64,000 nucleotides of DNA from Siphonodentalium dalli (taxonomy: Eukaryota > Mollusca > Scaphopoda > Gadilida > Siphonodentaliidae). A program made the position numbers and the translations under genes. Positions 1-11,090 of the stretch are shown here, piece after piece; the stretch's first letter is position 1; every line of letters begins with the position of its first letter. The stretch covers positions 99,011,345 through 99,075,344 of the forward strand of contig CP136061.1 in assembly GCA_032622095.1 (NCBI GenBank), read 5' to 3'. Below the pieces are notes generated by a model, which ran no database searches, was not told the DNA's origin, and saw only the letters and a list, made by a program, of their open reading frames with translations.

Positions 1-829
1 GTTCGGATGTCCGTTCGCTAAGTGTTACAATTATAATTGGACGCCATATTGTACGGCATCTTGTAATTTCATTCTTATATAATAGTGAATATGGATGGAA
101 ATTCATACCTGTAATTTCGTATGTGTGTTCTACATTAAATAAAACAAACTACTGCGCGCCATGCTCTCATTCGTGGTTCCAATCCCAGGCGATAACATGA
201 TTTCGAATTTTATGACATTGGATGGAGGGATACAAATTACCTATTATTTTACCAATTGATAATATGTATTAAATGTCAAATTAATGTATTACGTGAAATG
301 TTATGTAATGTAGTCATTTACGATAGTATAGAGTTTACAACTGGGGCGTTTCTTTTATTGATTTTTCGTATGTCGCTTCACTAAGGGTCGATCCACACCG
401 GGCGCGAGCGAGCGATTATAACGCCCGTTTTCTGTCGTCCATAGCAGTTCTAAGCGTGCGATTGTTATATTCACACTGGAAGCGACTGAATCGCTGACCA
501 CAAGGCGATCGCAGCAGTGATTTTATGCTTCGTCGATTTATCGATTTGTGGAATACCAGCGGGATAATTGGGTCGCTGTCAAATAGAATATTTATACGGC
601 CATAATCATCCTATCTGAAGGCGACACATTCATTCGTCGTCGCGATAACAAATGCGGTGGAGGAGAAGAGAAAATGGCTGGCAAGAAGTCGACGTAATAA
701 CAGGGTCGTCTGGTAAATATTTGGTCCCAATACATTCCAAGCTTGTGAAGTCACTTTGCCCGCAATTTGCACCCCCGATAAAAAAAGCTTACAAACTCGA
801 ATTATATAATTAAATTCAATTAAAGATAC
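1..829. other. AT-rich stretch without a recognisable gene
   Basis: No supported reading frame, RNA gene or clear element end is visible. Bases about 385-560 are locally richer in GC and repeat short words such as GCGAGCGAGCGAT and GGCGATCGC, which looks like part of an old dispersed DNA transposon, but neither ends nor a target duplication can be shown. Confidence 0.4.
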
Positions 830-925
830 GAGAAGCCTTGGCGGTGGGTATCATGTGAAAATATTTCCACCCGTCAAAAACCGCACAAACAGAAAGAATA
901 TTAAAATGTACCTTTAAACGCAATT
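830..925 (+). mobile_element. End fragment of the TTAA-flanked MITE family
   Basis: This fragment carries the family's diagnostic left end: CCTTGGCGGTGGGTAT, then AAAATATTTCCACCCGTC, then AACCGC and AAACAGAAAGAATATTAAAATGTA. The same order occurs near 27240-27330 and 56010-56080, and inverted at 9090-9176. Only one end is present, so this is a truncated copy with no coding capacity. A separate AAAGGCACGGG word, matching the outer terminus of the family, occurs at about 1019. Confidence 0.7.
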
Positions 926-1204
926 GCTATGAGAATTTAGGAAGCCTGTGCACCATTCCACTTGACATACTATATTTGACAATTAAATAGGTTTGAAAAA
1001 CTCTTAAATGCATATGTTAAAGGCACGGGACAGAATTGATAATGATTGTGTTTATTTTTGTTCTGTAATTTTGATGAATAAAACATTTAAATTCAAGGAT
1101 CGGTTATCCCAATTCGCTACACGAGTTGTGGTCACTTGTTAGATTCCATTCACCCTAGGAATGCAAGGACTGTACTATGGATTCGATATTAGTCGGTACC
1201 TTAA

Positions 1205-2955
1205 TTTTTAAATCGTCTATTATCGAGCCATATTAATTATGTCATTTTGAATTGCAAGTACGCCCAAAATTATAGCGCGATGAGCGAAGCCTCTCTTCCG
1301 TGGATCTCTTCAAGTCAGCCCATTCCTTCACCCGCGGCATACGGGTTCTGCTTCAATCTGGATGAATTCAACTCAGGACTCACGAGGAATCATGTTATCG
1401 CGATTGACGTGTACCATATATGTGACTTCGCCTCGTTGTCTGTCTACTAATATGGCTGATTGCCGCAACGCACTGCAATGTTAATAGACTCGCAAGCCAA
1501 TACGCTGATCTTAAAGTGAACATTCGACAAATGACAATGGGTGATTCAAGTCGACAACGGTCACTAGCGATGTGTTTATCGGTGTGGTACGATATCATTG
1601 AGTCACAGCAATATACACGTAAACAAGAGGACTCTACTAAAATAACCGATAATCTACAAGCTGTGTTACTGTTCATAAACGCAACAACGCAAGATATGTT
1701 TGCGTCCACAATAATAGAATTTGTTGGTAACCAAGATACACTTTTAGATACTCTCCGCGATAATGTATTCATACATGCCACAATTGACAATAGCTTTCCA
1801 CATGACTCGTCCTCATCAATGAAACAACGTGTTGTTCGAAGTTTAATCGATGATCATATTATTTATAAAAGCAGTCGTAATATGAGAATGGCAGTGGATA
1901 TATAACAATTGATGAAATTTATGGTCGATAATGATGGTGATAGCATCAGTGACTTTATAAGTAAAGGTGTTAGAAATAAAAGTGTTAGCCGTCCTTCAAT
2001 ATCAAGCATGTCTGTAATCGACGACGACCAGGCAATCTCCAATGTGAACGTCAACAGCTCGATTGTTAAAATCCTCCGAGATATATCTCTGATAAAAACG
2101 TAAAATGAAAAATTCCATAAAGACTTCTACGAACGCATCCCGAAGTTGGATTCAACAATTGCTCAAATGGAAGCCCGGTTAGATAAAATTGATGAAAAAC
2201 TATTTATTGTAAAAGATGTGAACCAACTCATAAAAGATGTTGCGAATGTAAATACTAAAATAAAAACAATGGATGAAGACTTAGAAAGTGTGAAATTAAC
2301 AGTTGAAAGAATACAAGATGAAAAATACTCTGGTGTGAAAAGATTAAAAAGTGAAATTGTCGACGTCAAATCGGATGTGTGTACTATATTAAATGGGTTG
2401 GAGGAGTTTAGTCGTAAACAAAAAAGCTTTGAAGGACAGCTATCAACATTACAGGATTTGGTAAATAAAAAGCATGTTCAACCAACACACTCCTGCGATA
2501 AACTAATGAATGAAACAATTAAAAATAACGTGAATATAATGACAGATGAATTCCGGAACTTCACCACAAGTGTGACCAATAATCTCCAAGTATTTGTGGA
2601 ATGTGTGAGTGTTTCAATGGACAATGTATCCAATACCCAACGTGATATATCAGACACACTCAATAAAATGAATGATGCATTCCTTGCTTATGCTGACACA
2701 TGTGTGCGCTCTCAAGCCAGTGATGAAGCTTCAGTGGATGATTCGCATTCCAGTGCCCCAAATGATATTTCCTATGAATCCAGAGTTCCATCATATGAAG
2801 ATAATCGCAGACACAACGTCTCATACAATACAAGAAGCCCGCGATATTCGGACAATGAACCTGATTACTATTACTTTAACAAGCAAGATGGCCCAATTAA
2901 AACATCACAGGTATTCTTTGGTGGTTTCTCCAACCGAGTGACATTCAGATTGTGA
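1205..2955 (+). pseudogene. Unidentified decayed protein-coding region with coiled coil
   Basis: I do not recognise this protein. Frame 2 is open from 1205 to 1450; frame 1 then runs from 1426 to 2955 with only two in-frame stops (TAA at 1903-1905 and at 2101-2103), which is long for AT-rich DNA. The last part (2146-2955) reads as about 270 residues. Its first 130 or so residues have heptad-like Leu/Ile/Val spacing with many Lys, Glu and Asp, as in a coiled coil. The C-terminal tail is rich in Ser, Asp, Tyr and Asn and ends in GGFSNRVTFRL. No enzyme motif, zinc finger or membrane segment is evident in the long part. It stops exactly where the satellite array begins. It could be a decayed host gene, a transposon ORF or a captured viral ORF; the sequence alone does not decide. 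Confidence 0.45.
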
Positions 2956-4147
2956 GGGGTTAATAACACCGGCCGGAGTCGAGCGAGCGAGTACTATTTT
3001 CTAGGTTGACCTCGTGGGGTATGTCGCTACGTTATAACGTCGAGATATAGTATCCACGGGCCCATGGGGTCGCCCGGGCGGTCCCTGGTGGTCCCAAGGT
3101 TCTTTTGCTTATACACTATTTTACCGTATTTTGAGGGGTCAATAACATCGGCCGTGGACGCGTCAACGAGTCAATATATGGAATTAATACTCAGGTGTAT
3201 TGCTCTACCGCGAATCACGAAAATAATATGTCTGAAAACAAACGAAGACACCCGTGATCACCCAGGCTCTTTTAGCCAATATCGGCATTTGTGGGGTTAA
3301 TATGACCGGCCGGAGACGAGCGAGCGAGTAAAATTTGTATGTTGCCCTCGGGTGGCATGTCGCTACGTTATAACATCGATATATTGTGTCCACGGGCCCG
3401 TGGGGCCACCCGGGCGGTCCCGGGCCGTCCCAATGCTCTTTTTGTTTATATACCATTTTATCGGATTTTGAGGGGTTAATAATACCGACCGGAGTCAAGC
3501 GAGCGAGTAATATTTTCTAGGTTGACCTCGTGGGATATGTCGCTACGTTATAACGTCGAGATACACTGTCCACGTGCCCATGGGGCGTCCCGGGCGGTCC
3601 CGGGCGGTCCCGGGCGGTCCCGGGCGGGTCCCAATGTTCTTTTTGTTTATATACCGTTTTATCGGATTTTGAGGGGTTAATAACACCGGCCGGAATCGAG
3701 CGAGCGAGTATCATTTTTTAGGTTGACCTCGTGGGGTATGTCGCTACGTTATAACGTCGAGATATAGTGTCCACGTGCCCATGGGGCCTCCCGGGCGTTC
3801 CCGGGCGGTCCCAATGTTCTTTTTTTATACACTATTTTACCGTATTTTGATGGGTTAATAACATCGGCCGTGGACGCGTCAACGAGTCAATATATGGAAT
3901 TAACACTCAGGTGTATTGCACTACCGCGAATCACCACAATAATCTGTCTGAAAACACACGAAGACACCCGTAATCACCCAGGCTCTTTTAGCCAATATCG
4001 GCATTTGTGGGGTTAATATGACCGGCCGGAGACGAGCGAGCGAGTAAATTGTTCTATGTTGCCCTCAGGTGGCATGTCGCTACGTTATAACGTCAACATA
4101 TTGTGTCCACGGGCCCGTGGGGCCACCCGGGCGTCCCGGGCGGTCTA
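2953..4147. repeat. GC-rich satellite with A-B-A-A-A-B-A order
   Basis: Seven units each begin T-G-x-(T/G)GGGT-(T/C)AAT-A, at 2953, 3132, 3290, 3469, 3670, 3848 and 4006. Five are type A (about 179 bp, one of 201 bp, the last cut at about 141 bp), carrying GGCCGGAG..GAGCGAGCGAG, TATGTCGCTACGTTATAAC and the 10 bp word CCCGGGCGGT. Two are type B (158 bp each) with CGGCCGTGGACGCGTCAACG and ACACCCG. The 201 bp unit is longer because CCCGGGCGGT is repeated several times (about 3590-3630). The array is much richer in GC than its surroundings. Open frames in it are by-products of the repeat. Confidence 0.9.
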
Positions 4148-6298
4148 CTATGATATGCTATGCTTTAATCTCTAAGACATGAGTTCTCATGTAACTGGCG
4201 AGATGTGCAATATTTACAAGGTGCTTAGTGCGAAATATATACATATACATAAAAGAACACAGAAAATGAAGAAGAAGCAGAAAAAGAAGAGGAAAAGAAT
4301 GAGAGGAAAAGAAGAAGAAGATAAGAAAAAGAAGAATAAGATAGAAGAAGATAGAAGAAGATTGGTCGATAGATATGGCGGTATTCTCTCTGTTAACCAT
4401 CGTCAGTCCTCATTATCGTCGTTTTTATATTCATCTAATACGTTCTATCAGGATACTTTTCGAGGATGTCTTATATCAATACTAATATAATACTAACAAC
4501 AACAACAACAACAACAACACCAGCAGCCATAACATTTTGACTTGATATTTCAATAACATTAATAAAATGTATTCAGCTATAAATTTCTATTTCTATATTT
4601 GAACGCTAATTTCAGAAAAAGTGTTAATTTTCTCAAGTCAACGCGACCAGACTTTGTCAGTAGCTCGTAAAACTTTTTCTTAGAAGGTGGGTTCCAATAG
4701 TGTTCGGATATGTATTTTACCCGCAGGTGCCTCAAGTTGGCGCACTTCATAACAAAATGGTATTCATCACCCAGTTCATTTTTGCACAAGCTACATACAT
4801 CTCTTTTTGCTCCTCGCTTTCCCCATCTACTTGTTTCTACTTCCAATCTATGATTGCATGTACGTATTTTTATCAAATATTTTCTCAGACTGAAGGGGAA
4901 ATCGATAATATAGTTTTCTAAGCGGAGAGTTGACTTCAGTTCTTTGTAAAATATTCCTCGTGATGACGATTCTATATCTAACCACCATTGCTGAGTAAAC
5001 TGGTCAATCAAAGTTTTGGTTATGTCTTTTTTCTGGCTGTCTATTAACTGTGCCTGATTCGACCATGCCACGCCGAAACCAGCTGAGTGTATTATTGTTT
5101 TAGTAATGTTAATATGTCTAAAGAGTTTACCGTCGTGTTCCATAAGACGAAACAAGATATCATATAGTTTCTTGGCCAGAACGGACCCATCTCCCGTCAT
5201 GAGTCTCGACCAGTAGCTTACTATTCTCTGCTTTGCCATTATGGCCAATGGGTATCTGCCCAGTTCCCCATACACCATGTAATTCGGAGTGCTGGTCTTC
5301 ATGTGCATCAATATTTTGCAGAATTTTAAATGTACGCTCTCAATTTCTTTCATATTTTCGAACCCCCATATTTCGCAGCCATATAACAAAATTGGAACTA
5401 CAGTCGAGTCGAACAATTTAAGAGCGACCTCGACTGATAAGTCTAGTTTCCCGACTTTACTCAGTAAGCCAAACATGGCTTTACAAGCGGTTTCTTTAAT
5501 CATTTTGATTGCATTATGATATCGCCCGGTATAAAATAGTTTTACTCCCAAATAGGGAAACTCGTCCACAATATCTAATGATTTGTCGCATAATTTGAAT
5601 TATACATCGTCACCACCCTCTCCCTGCTGAAAATCATAACCTTGGTTTTACTAGTGTTCACGTTCAGTTTCCAAGATTCTGCAAAGTCGCTGAAAGCGTC
5701 AAGGGTACGTTGCATACTTACAAAATCTTCAGCGAACAGGACAGTATCATCGGCGTAGAGTAAACATATAAGTTTCAAATAAATGCCTAATTTGTCGTGG
5801 GAAACATTGTTCAACTCGGTCAGGCCATCAACTACACAATCGTGCAGAAAATATTCAAGATCGTTGATATAAATCGAAAAGAGGAAAGGGGAGAGCATAA
5901 TCCCCTGCCGTACTCCCACACTACAGGGGAAAAATTCGGACAGATGTTCATTTTGAGAAACACATGACTTCGTACATTCATACATACTTCTAATTATTCG
6001 GAAAACTTTACCATTTATACCTTGTTTTAAAAGTTTGACCCACAGACCTTGTCGCCAAACTGTGTAGAAGGCTTTCTGGAAATCAACAAATGTGCATACC
6101 AGTTTCTTATTGCTTTTTATGTACAACTCGATAATACTCTGCAATATGAATAATCCGTCTGTAGTTGAATGCCCTTGTCTGAATCCAATTTGATTATCAT
6201 TTATGACACCGTTTTCTTGGGCGAAAGTAGAAAGCCTTTTATTCAATACACTCGTAAATAACTTGCCTATAGCACTCAAGAGTGTGATCCCTCTATAG
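4148..6298 (-). mobile_element. 5'-truncated non-LTR retrotransposon inserted in the satellite
   Basis: The insertion splits or terminates the satellite: GTCCCGGGCGGT precedes it at about 4136 and occurs again at about 6299, which would be a 12 bp target duplication. Because that word is itself the satellite's minirepeat, the duplication is suggestive only. The minus-strand element starts inside the RT domain (5' truncation) and its 3' untranslated part includes a purine tract (4252-4360) and an AAC microsatellite (4494-4519). It belongs to the same LINE lineage as the plus-strand element at 31.7-34.2 kb. Confidence 0.75.
4252..4360 (+). repeat. Polypurine tract and nearby AAC microsatellite
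   Basis: About 105 bases are almost entirely A and G (GAAGAAGAAG and AGAGGAAAAG words), followed at 4494-4519 by a clean run of AAC triplets. Both lie in the 3' part of the minus-strand LINE insertion. Lysine-rich open frames here come from composition and are not genes. Confidence 0.8.
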
Positions 6299-6299
6299 G
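4577..6299 (-). pseudogene. LINE reverse transcriptase and C-terminal zinc-knuckle region
   Basis: Two open blocks lie in different frames. Block 5575-6279 (about 235 codons) holds the RT core: a YRGITLLS start, TGFRxGHS-like GFRQGHSTTDG, FVDFQKAF (motif A), GVRQG and YADDTVLF (catalytic motif). Block 4577-5569 (330 codons) continues with the thumb segment (YLGVKL, LLYGCEIW) and ends in a C-x2-C-x8-H-x4-C cluster (CSLCKNELGDEYHFVMKC). The frame change near 5570 and the missing endonuclease make it non-functional. In an intact element this enzyme performs target-primed reverse transcription. The clade is within the APE-type LINEs; I cannot place it more finely. Confidence 0.88.
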
Positions 6300-7742
6300 T
6301 CCCGGGCGGTAATTAGTCACACCGTATATATCGCTCCAATAATATGTGTGACATATTGTGTCACGACCACAAATGAAATACATGTATATATATATATACA
6401 TGTCCTTTCACTACATTGTGTTATATTATGTATCTATACCCTTGCCATATTTGGTGTAAAAGTATAATAAATTGATTGATTTAGTTATTTCATCTCAACT
6501 TAAGATCACTGAAGATAATAATCGATCATGTGTGTCTTGTTGACAAATTCTGACGTAGAACTTCGTTTCGTGACACACAATGCCTATTTATTAAGTAAAG
6601 TAAACTGTTATGTGATATTATAGTATTGTCATACCAGGCATGTATGCACCTGTATGCGCTTCGTGAATTGTGCTGATTGTGACTGAAAAGTCCAGCGGCA
6701 AGATGATGTTTTTTCAATATCCAATTTCATGCAGTTAGTCAGTTCACGACTGGAATTACTAACAAGAACCGGGTGTTAGACCAGAAAACGGTGTCACAAC
6801 ATCACCCATGGGTTTCGTCGGCATATAATTTGATACTAATCGATAGACATTCCGTGTATTCAAGTTAAGATTAGGTGGAGCATGTATAATCGGGGCGGCT
6901 CGGAGCCTTTTGATACTCGACGACCAGACCATACATCATTCGCTGTGGGAGATTGGTCCTTCCCAGTGGAACCAAAACAAGGGCGATCACCAATAATCAA
7001 GTCCAAGTTTCAGCATCAGCGAATCCGGTTAACTTCTCGTTCGTCCCGCCTGTGATCATGTCCAGTATCAAGCTGTGTAGAACAAGGTTTCGATTCTATT
7101 TCATTAGCCGTCGGGTTATCGTTCTAGTTTAATGGTCGGATGGATTGTCGGGTAGGTATGGACACACGCCGTGTGGCCAGGCTGACGAATACATGAACAA
7201 TGTTAGGCATGAGTTCATGCTTCGTGAAACGCTATCGATTTAAAGCGGTGTCGTAAATTGTATGAAAAATCAAGGATAACATATTGTCGGTTATTAGACC
7301 GGAGTCAATTGTTCGTCGTTTGTCAGGGGTATACTTGGTTCAGTTGGTTTATGGGATTGGTTTCAGTCCCAGGTGTTTCATGCTTTGAAATACGATTCGC
7401 AGGATCAGCGAGGGCTTGTCATAAATATACACACATTCCAACTGGTACGTGTATATATACTTTATTTTCTTATACCGTCTCCAGAATGACTCAAAATCAG
7501 TCGTATTATTGTATGGTAGAAGATGGGCACAATAAAGCACTTTGGTTTTTGAGCGACAGCTTGCATGTATACCCCGAATATCAACATAATTACATGTGGA
7601 GCAACACAGGGAGCCAACAAGGATGTGACTCGATTATGAAAGCAGGTTGGATTCCACCAAACTATATCTAGTTGCTCTAAGTGACGTATATACATTTGTT
7701 AATCATTTTATGACGGGAGCTTCCTGAAATTTGCGAAAACCC
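6300..7742. other. No recognisable gene
   Basis: A 137-codon frame at 7258-7671 (TTG start) and a 57-codon frame at about 6882 show no family motif, and neither has convincing coding character. A short TA-rich palindrome (CATGTATATATATATATACATG) lies at about 6381. No transposon ends were found. Confidence 0.35.
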
Positions 7743-7743
7743 C

Positions 7744-8030
7744 GTGCCAATGCATTCTCTTATATATATATGCGAGTCGACCATAGGTCGCCTCGCATAT
7801 ATAATAGAATGCAATGGGCTAAAAAAATAAATATTATATGTTATAATTGTTAAAGAATGTAAGAAATAATGAAAAAAAAAAAAAAAAATTGTTATAGAAT
7901 GTAAGAAATAATGATAATAATGATAAAAATTGTTAAAGAATGTAAGAAAAATTGATAAAAAAAATAATAACAAAAATTATGAGGCCAATGCCTATGGTCA
8001 GCTCGCACATGTAAGTGAATACATTGGCAC
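7744..8030 (+). mobile_element. Diverged copy of the hairpin-ended element
   Basis: Both termini are versions of the 69 bp hairpin found intact at 47.5-50.9 kb. The left one (7744-7817) keeps GCCAATGCATTCTCTTATAT, GCGAGTCGACCATAGGTCGC and a slightly mutated return arm. The right one (about 7983-8025) is degraded but keeps GGCCAATGC, ATGGTC and ATTGGCAC. Between them are A-rich repeats of TTGTTAAAGAATGTAAGAAA, also seen between the hairpins at 50800-50860. It has no coding capacity. Its divergence shows that the family is older than the identical copies further right. Confidence 0.75.
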
Positions 8031-8463
8031 ATGGTCTTTAATGTTGCGCCAGCGCAGCTCGCGTCATGAAAGTGTTAAAGGCAAAGTCCGGTTATTTTTA
8101 GTTGGCATAAAATGTGCCAAATGTTACAAGTCGAGTGACGTTCACTATACTGTTATCCATCGTAAATTCAGTTGATCAAATAAAAGTCAATAGAATCGTC
8201 ACAAAAGTCGAACAATCTATTCCTTCTCTGCGACTGTTTCCCGTTTCTGCCATTCTTATTTATATAACCAGGTCGTCGTCGTTTTAGAACGTGCTTAGCT
8301 CGGTTGCTAAACGCCGAATTCCGCTGAAGTTGAAGTCATGGTGAAAGTCATTCCAAGTGAAAGTGACTCGATAACATTTGGACAAACTTTATACCACTTG
8401 AAAACAACCGGACTATGCCTTTAAGCTTTTATGGTTGTTTCTGCGTCAGATTTTTCGAACAGA

Positions 8464-8740
8464 ATGGAAACAACACCGATCGTCCCAAAGATGACTCGAG
8501 TATTCTTGTACTATATAGGATGGTTGTTACCAAATTGCCCAATGCTTCAGGCGACACCGACCCGTTTCATCTATACAACAGTGGGTTAAACGGGATATGC
8601 ACTGGATGAAACAACACCGATCGTCCCAAGATGACTGAGTATTTGTGTACTATATATCGTATGATTGTTACTATATAAGCTGCCAAATCCTTCAGGCGAT
8701 ACCGACCCATTTCATCTACAAGGGGTTAAACAGGATATGG
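8464..8740 (+). repeat. Two-copy tandem duplication, about 140 bp unit
   Basis: The unit contains GGAAACAACACCGATCGTCC, TTCAGGCGA(C/T)ACCGACCC, TTTCATCTA and GGGTTAAAC(G/A)GGATATG. Copies start at about 8464 and 8609 and differ by small gaps. The surrounding 8031-8830 has no supported gene. Confidence 0.8.
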
Positions 8741-8829
8741 AATAGTTGCAATCGGATATTTCTTCTTTAACAAAAAGTCGACATGGTTGCACTCGAAGAT
8801 TGATATTTGGTATAACATGGCCGCCAGGT

Positions 8830-9176
8830 GAATACTTCTCTCAAACCAACATACGTGATATACAGAGCGTTAATCGCCCCTTTTGTGTATGTTTTGTCTG
8901 CATGGTTAGCATAATATAGTTCCATATAGGAATTCAGCAACAAAGAACGCTCTTTATGTTTTCTATTATAATATAAACAAACACCAGGAAAGTAACGTTT
9001 TATGCTTTTGTTTACATAACAATGGTCAAACATATGACAATAACATACTGTTTATGTGGTATTTCTTATTTGTATACGAACAAAGTCTATCTACATTTTA
9101 ATATTCTTTCTGTTTGTGGCGGTTTTTGGAAATATTTTCACATGATACCCACCGCCAAGGCCTCCCGTACCTTTAA
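8830..9176 (-). mobile_element. Truncated MITE of the TTAA family
   Basis: Reading on the minus strand from TTAA (9173-9176): GGTACGGGAGGCCTTGGCGG, then TGGGTATCATGTGAAAATAT, AACCGCCACAAACAGAAAG, and the family's internal GTTATGTAAACAAAAGC and AAAGAGCGTTCTTTGTTG. It is close in sequence to the left two thirds of the copy at 55993-56495. The far end is missing. Non-coding. Confidence 0.75.
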
Positions 9177-9639
9177 CCAAATTCTGACCTGTCAGTAATT
9201 GATGCATTCAATCTATTATCTACCCGAATAGTCCAGTGCATTTATGGTTTCACCTCAAAATAATTGCAACACAAAGTTTCTCAGTGGGAATAAGTACTTT
9301 AACTCATCACAAATAATATACTAAAAATCAACAAGAATCAATAAATGCGAAATTGGTGAATTTTGTGGAATAAATTTTCAAAATTTGGTAAAACACTCAT
9401 TTTATAGCTTTTTAAGGATGTGAAAACTTCCTTTCACATGTCTTTCCATTTATATATCTGTAGAGTGCACAACCGTGATTGCAGAACAGAAAACCTTTCC
9501 TAGATACGTTCAGTATTTTTTGAGTTATGTGCCTCCAAAATTTGGAGTTTGTCTAATTTCGGAGGCTCAATTTCTCAAAATTAGTTAAAAATCCATTTTT
9601 TATGGTCTTGTATTTTAAAAATAAAGAAAACGAAGGGAT
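9177..9639. other. AT-rich, no gene seen
   Basis: No open frame of note. The region has the same composition as the inverted repeat that follows. Confidence 0.35.
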
Positions 9640-11090
9640 TCCTTGTTGTTTTTGTCATTTCCTCTCTAGGTTGTGCACAAACTATGATTTCGTTATGCAT
9701 CTATGATTGAGAGGACAGAAATATTTTTAAACAAAATGTGTGTTCCACAATTGTATGGACAGCGAAATTTGCCTGTGGTCCAGAACCGGCGTGATGAAAT
9801 AGCATATTTGATGTCATACAAATCAATAATTATATATCCATATTCCCTGTCTTTCTCATAATCACTGAAGTACACATCGTTAAACACATTGTAAAGGAAT
9901 TTCCCAAATTATGGTGTAGAAAATAAAATTATGGCCCTATTAATCTTTAGAATTGACTCATCTAAAAATGCCATTTGGGGCGTTTTTTGTTCATTTTTAA
10001 AGGTTTATGTGTGTGTATAAATTGTAAAAACAATGTATGTTTAATGTGCAAAATCATTTGAACTTTCCTCCTGAAACACTTTAGTGTTGAAATAAATGCC
10101 TTATGTTGGATATGTCAATGAATGTCACTGAATTTCACAATTTTTTGTGGAAACTGATGCCAAATTTGAATATCTGAAAATGGGGTAGGGGAAACCATAT
10201 TGACAAAATATAGAAAATATGGACCTTGATGCATAACACTTTAACATCACCAGCTCCTACAAACCTTATTCTTTCATACAGGGTTCCTGTTTTGATGTTC
10301 ATATTTAGAGCTACGATCATTTTTGTTGTAACTCAATGACGAAATGGCGAATCATTATTTCGGGCTGGTTCTATATAACATGCTGATAAAAAGTTCTAAA
10401 TAAACATCTAATAATTATTAAAGTACTAAACTGTTTACCATGCAAGAATAATCTGCACAAACTGGAATAAAACAAACCTTTGTATCAAATGACTAGAAGA
10501 TGGTGACAAGATCATAGCCTTTGTGATTTCACCTACCCCATTATCAACATTCAAATTTGGAGTCAGTTTCTTGAAAAATATGTGAAATCCAGTGACTGTT
10601 GATTGGCATAACCAATGTAATCATATTTTTCCCAACACTAAGTGTTTTAGGAGGAACGGTAAAATGAGTGTACACATTAAACACTAATTGTATTCATTGT
10701 TGTTCACTATTTGTGCACAAACAAACTTTAAAATGGACAAAAACACTACAAAACAGTCCAAAATGGCATTTTTGGAAAAGAGTCAATACAAAGGATTCAT
10801 AGGGCCATAAGTTGATTATGGCACATATGTGTTTAGCAATTCCAGCACAGTGTATTTAATGAGGTTATGAGAAATACAGGCCATATGGATATCAATTTAT
10901 TGAGTTGTATGACCTCAAATATGGTATTTCACCACACCAGTTCTGTGTCACAAGGAAAATTTGGCTAAGTCCATACAATGGAACACACATTTTGTTTAAG
11001 AATATTTGTGTCTTCTCGATCATAGATGCATAAAGAAATCTGCTGCCCACCTAGATTGTACAAAATGCATTTCATTTGAATCGGAGACGA
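9640..11090. repeat. Diverged inverted repeat, arms about 0.7 kb
   Basis: The left arm (about 9640-10330) and right arm (about 10430-11090) are reverse complements of each other with many mismatches. Paired landmarks: TTATGCATCTATGAT at 9694 with ATCATAGATGCATAA at 11018; ATGGGGTAGG at 10180 with CCTACCCCAT at 10531; TGTGTGTTCCACAATTGTAT at 9738 with CATACAATGGAACACACA at 10973. The centre lies near 10380. No reading frame is conserved between arms. It may be an old foldback transposon or an inverted duplication. Confidence 0.7.

Noticed and set aside
3064-3714. Pro/Gly-rich frames in the satellite
   Set aside because: They repeat with the units and change frame between them; no gene signal.
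4179-4490. Lysine-rich 103-codon frame
   Set aside because: It is a direct reading of the GAAGAAGAAG purine tract in the LINE's non-coding end, with no other support.
7258-7671. 137-codon frame
   Set aside because: TTG start, no recognisable domain, mixed with repeat-like sequence; kept only as a remark.
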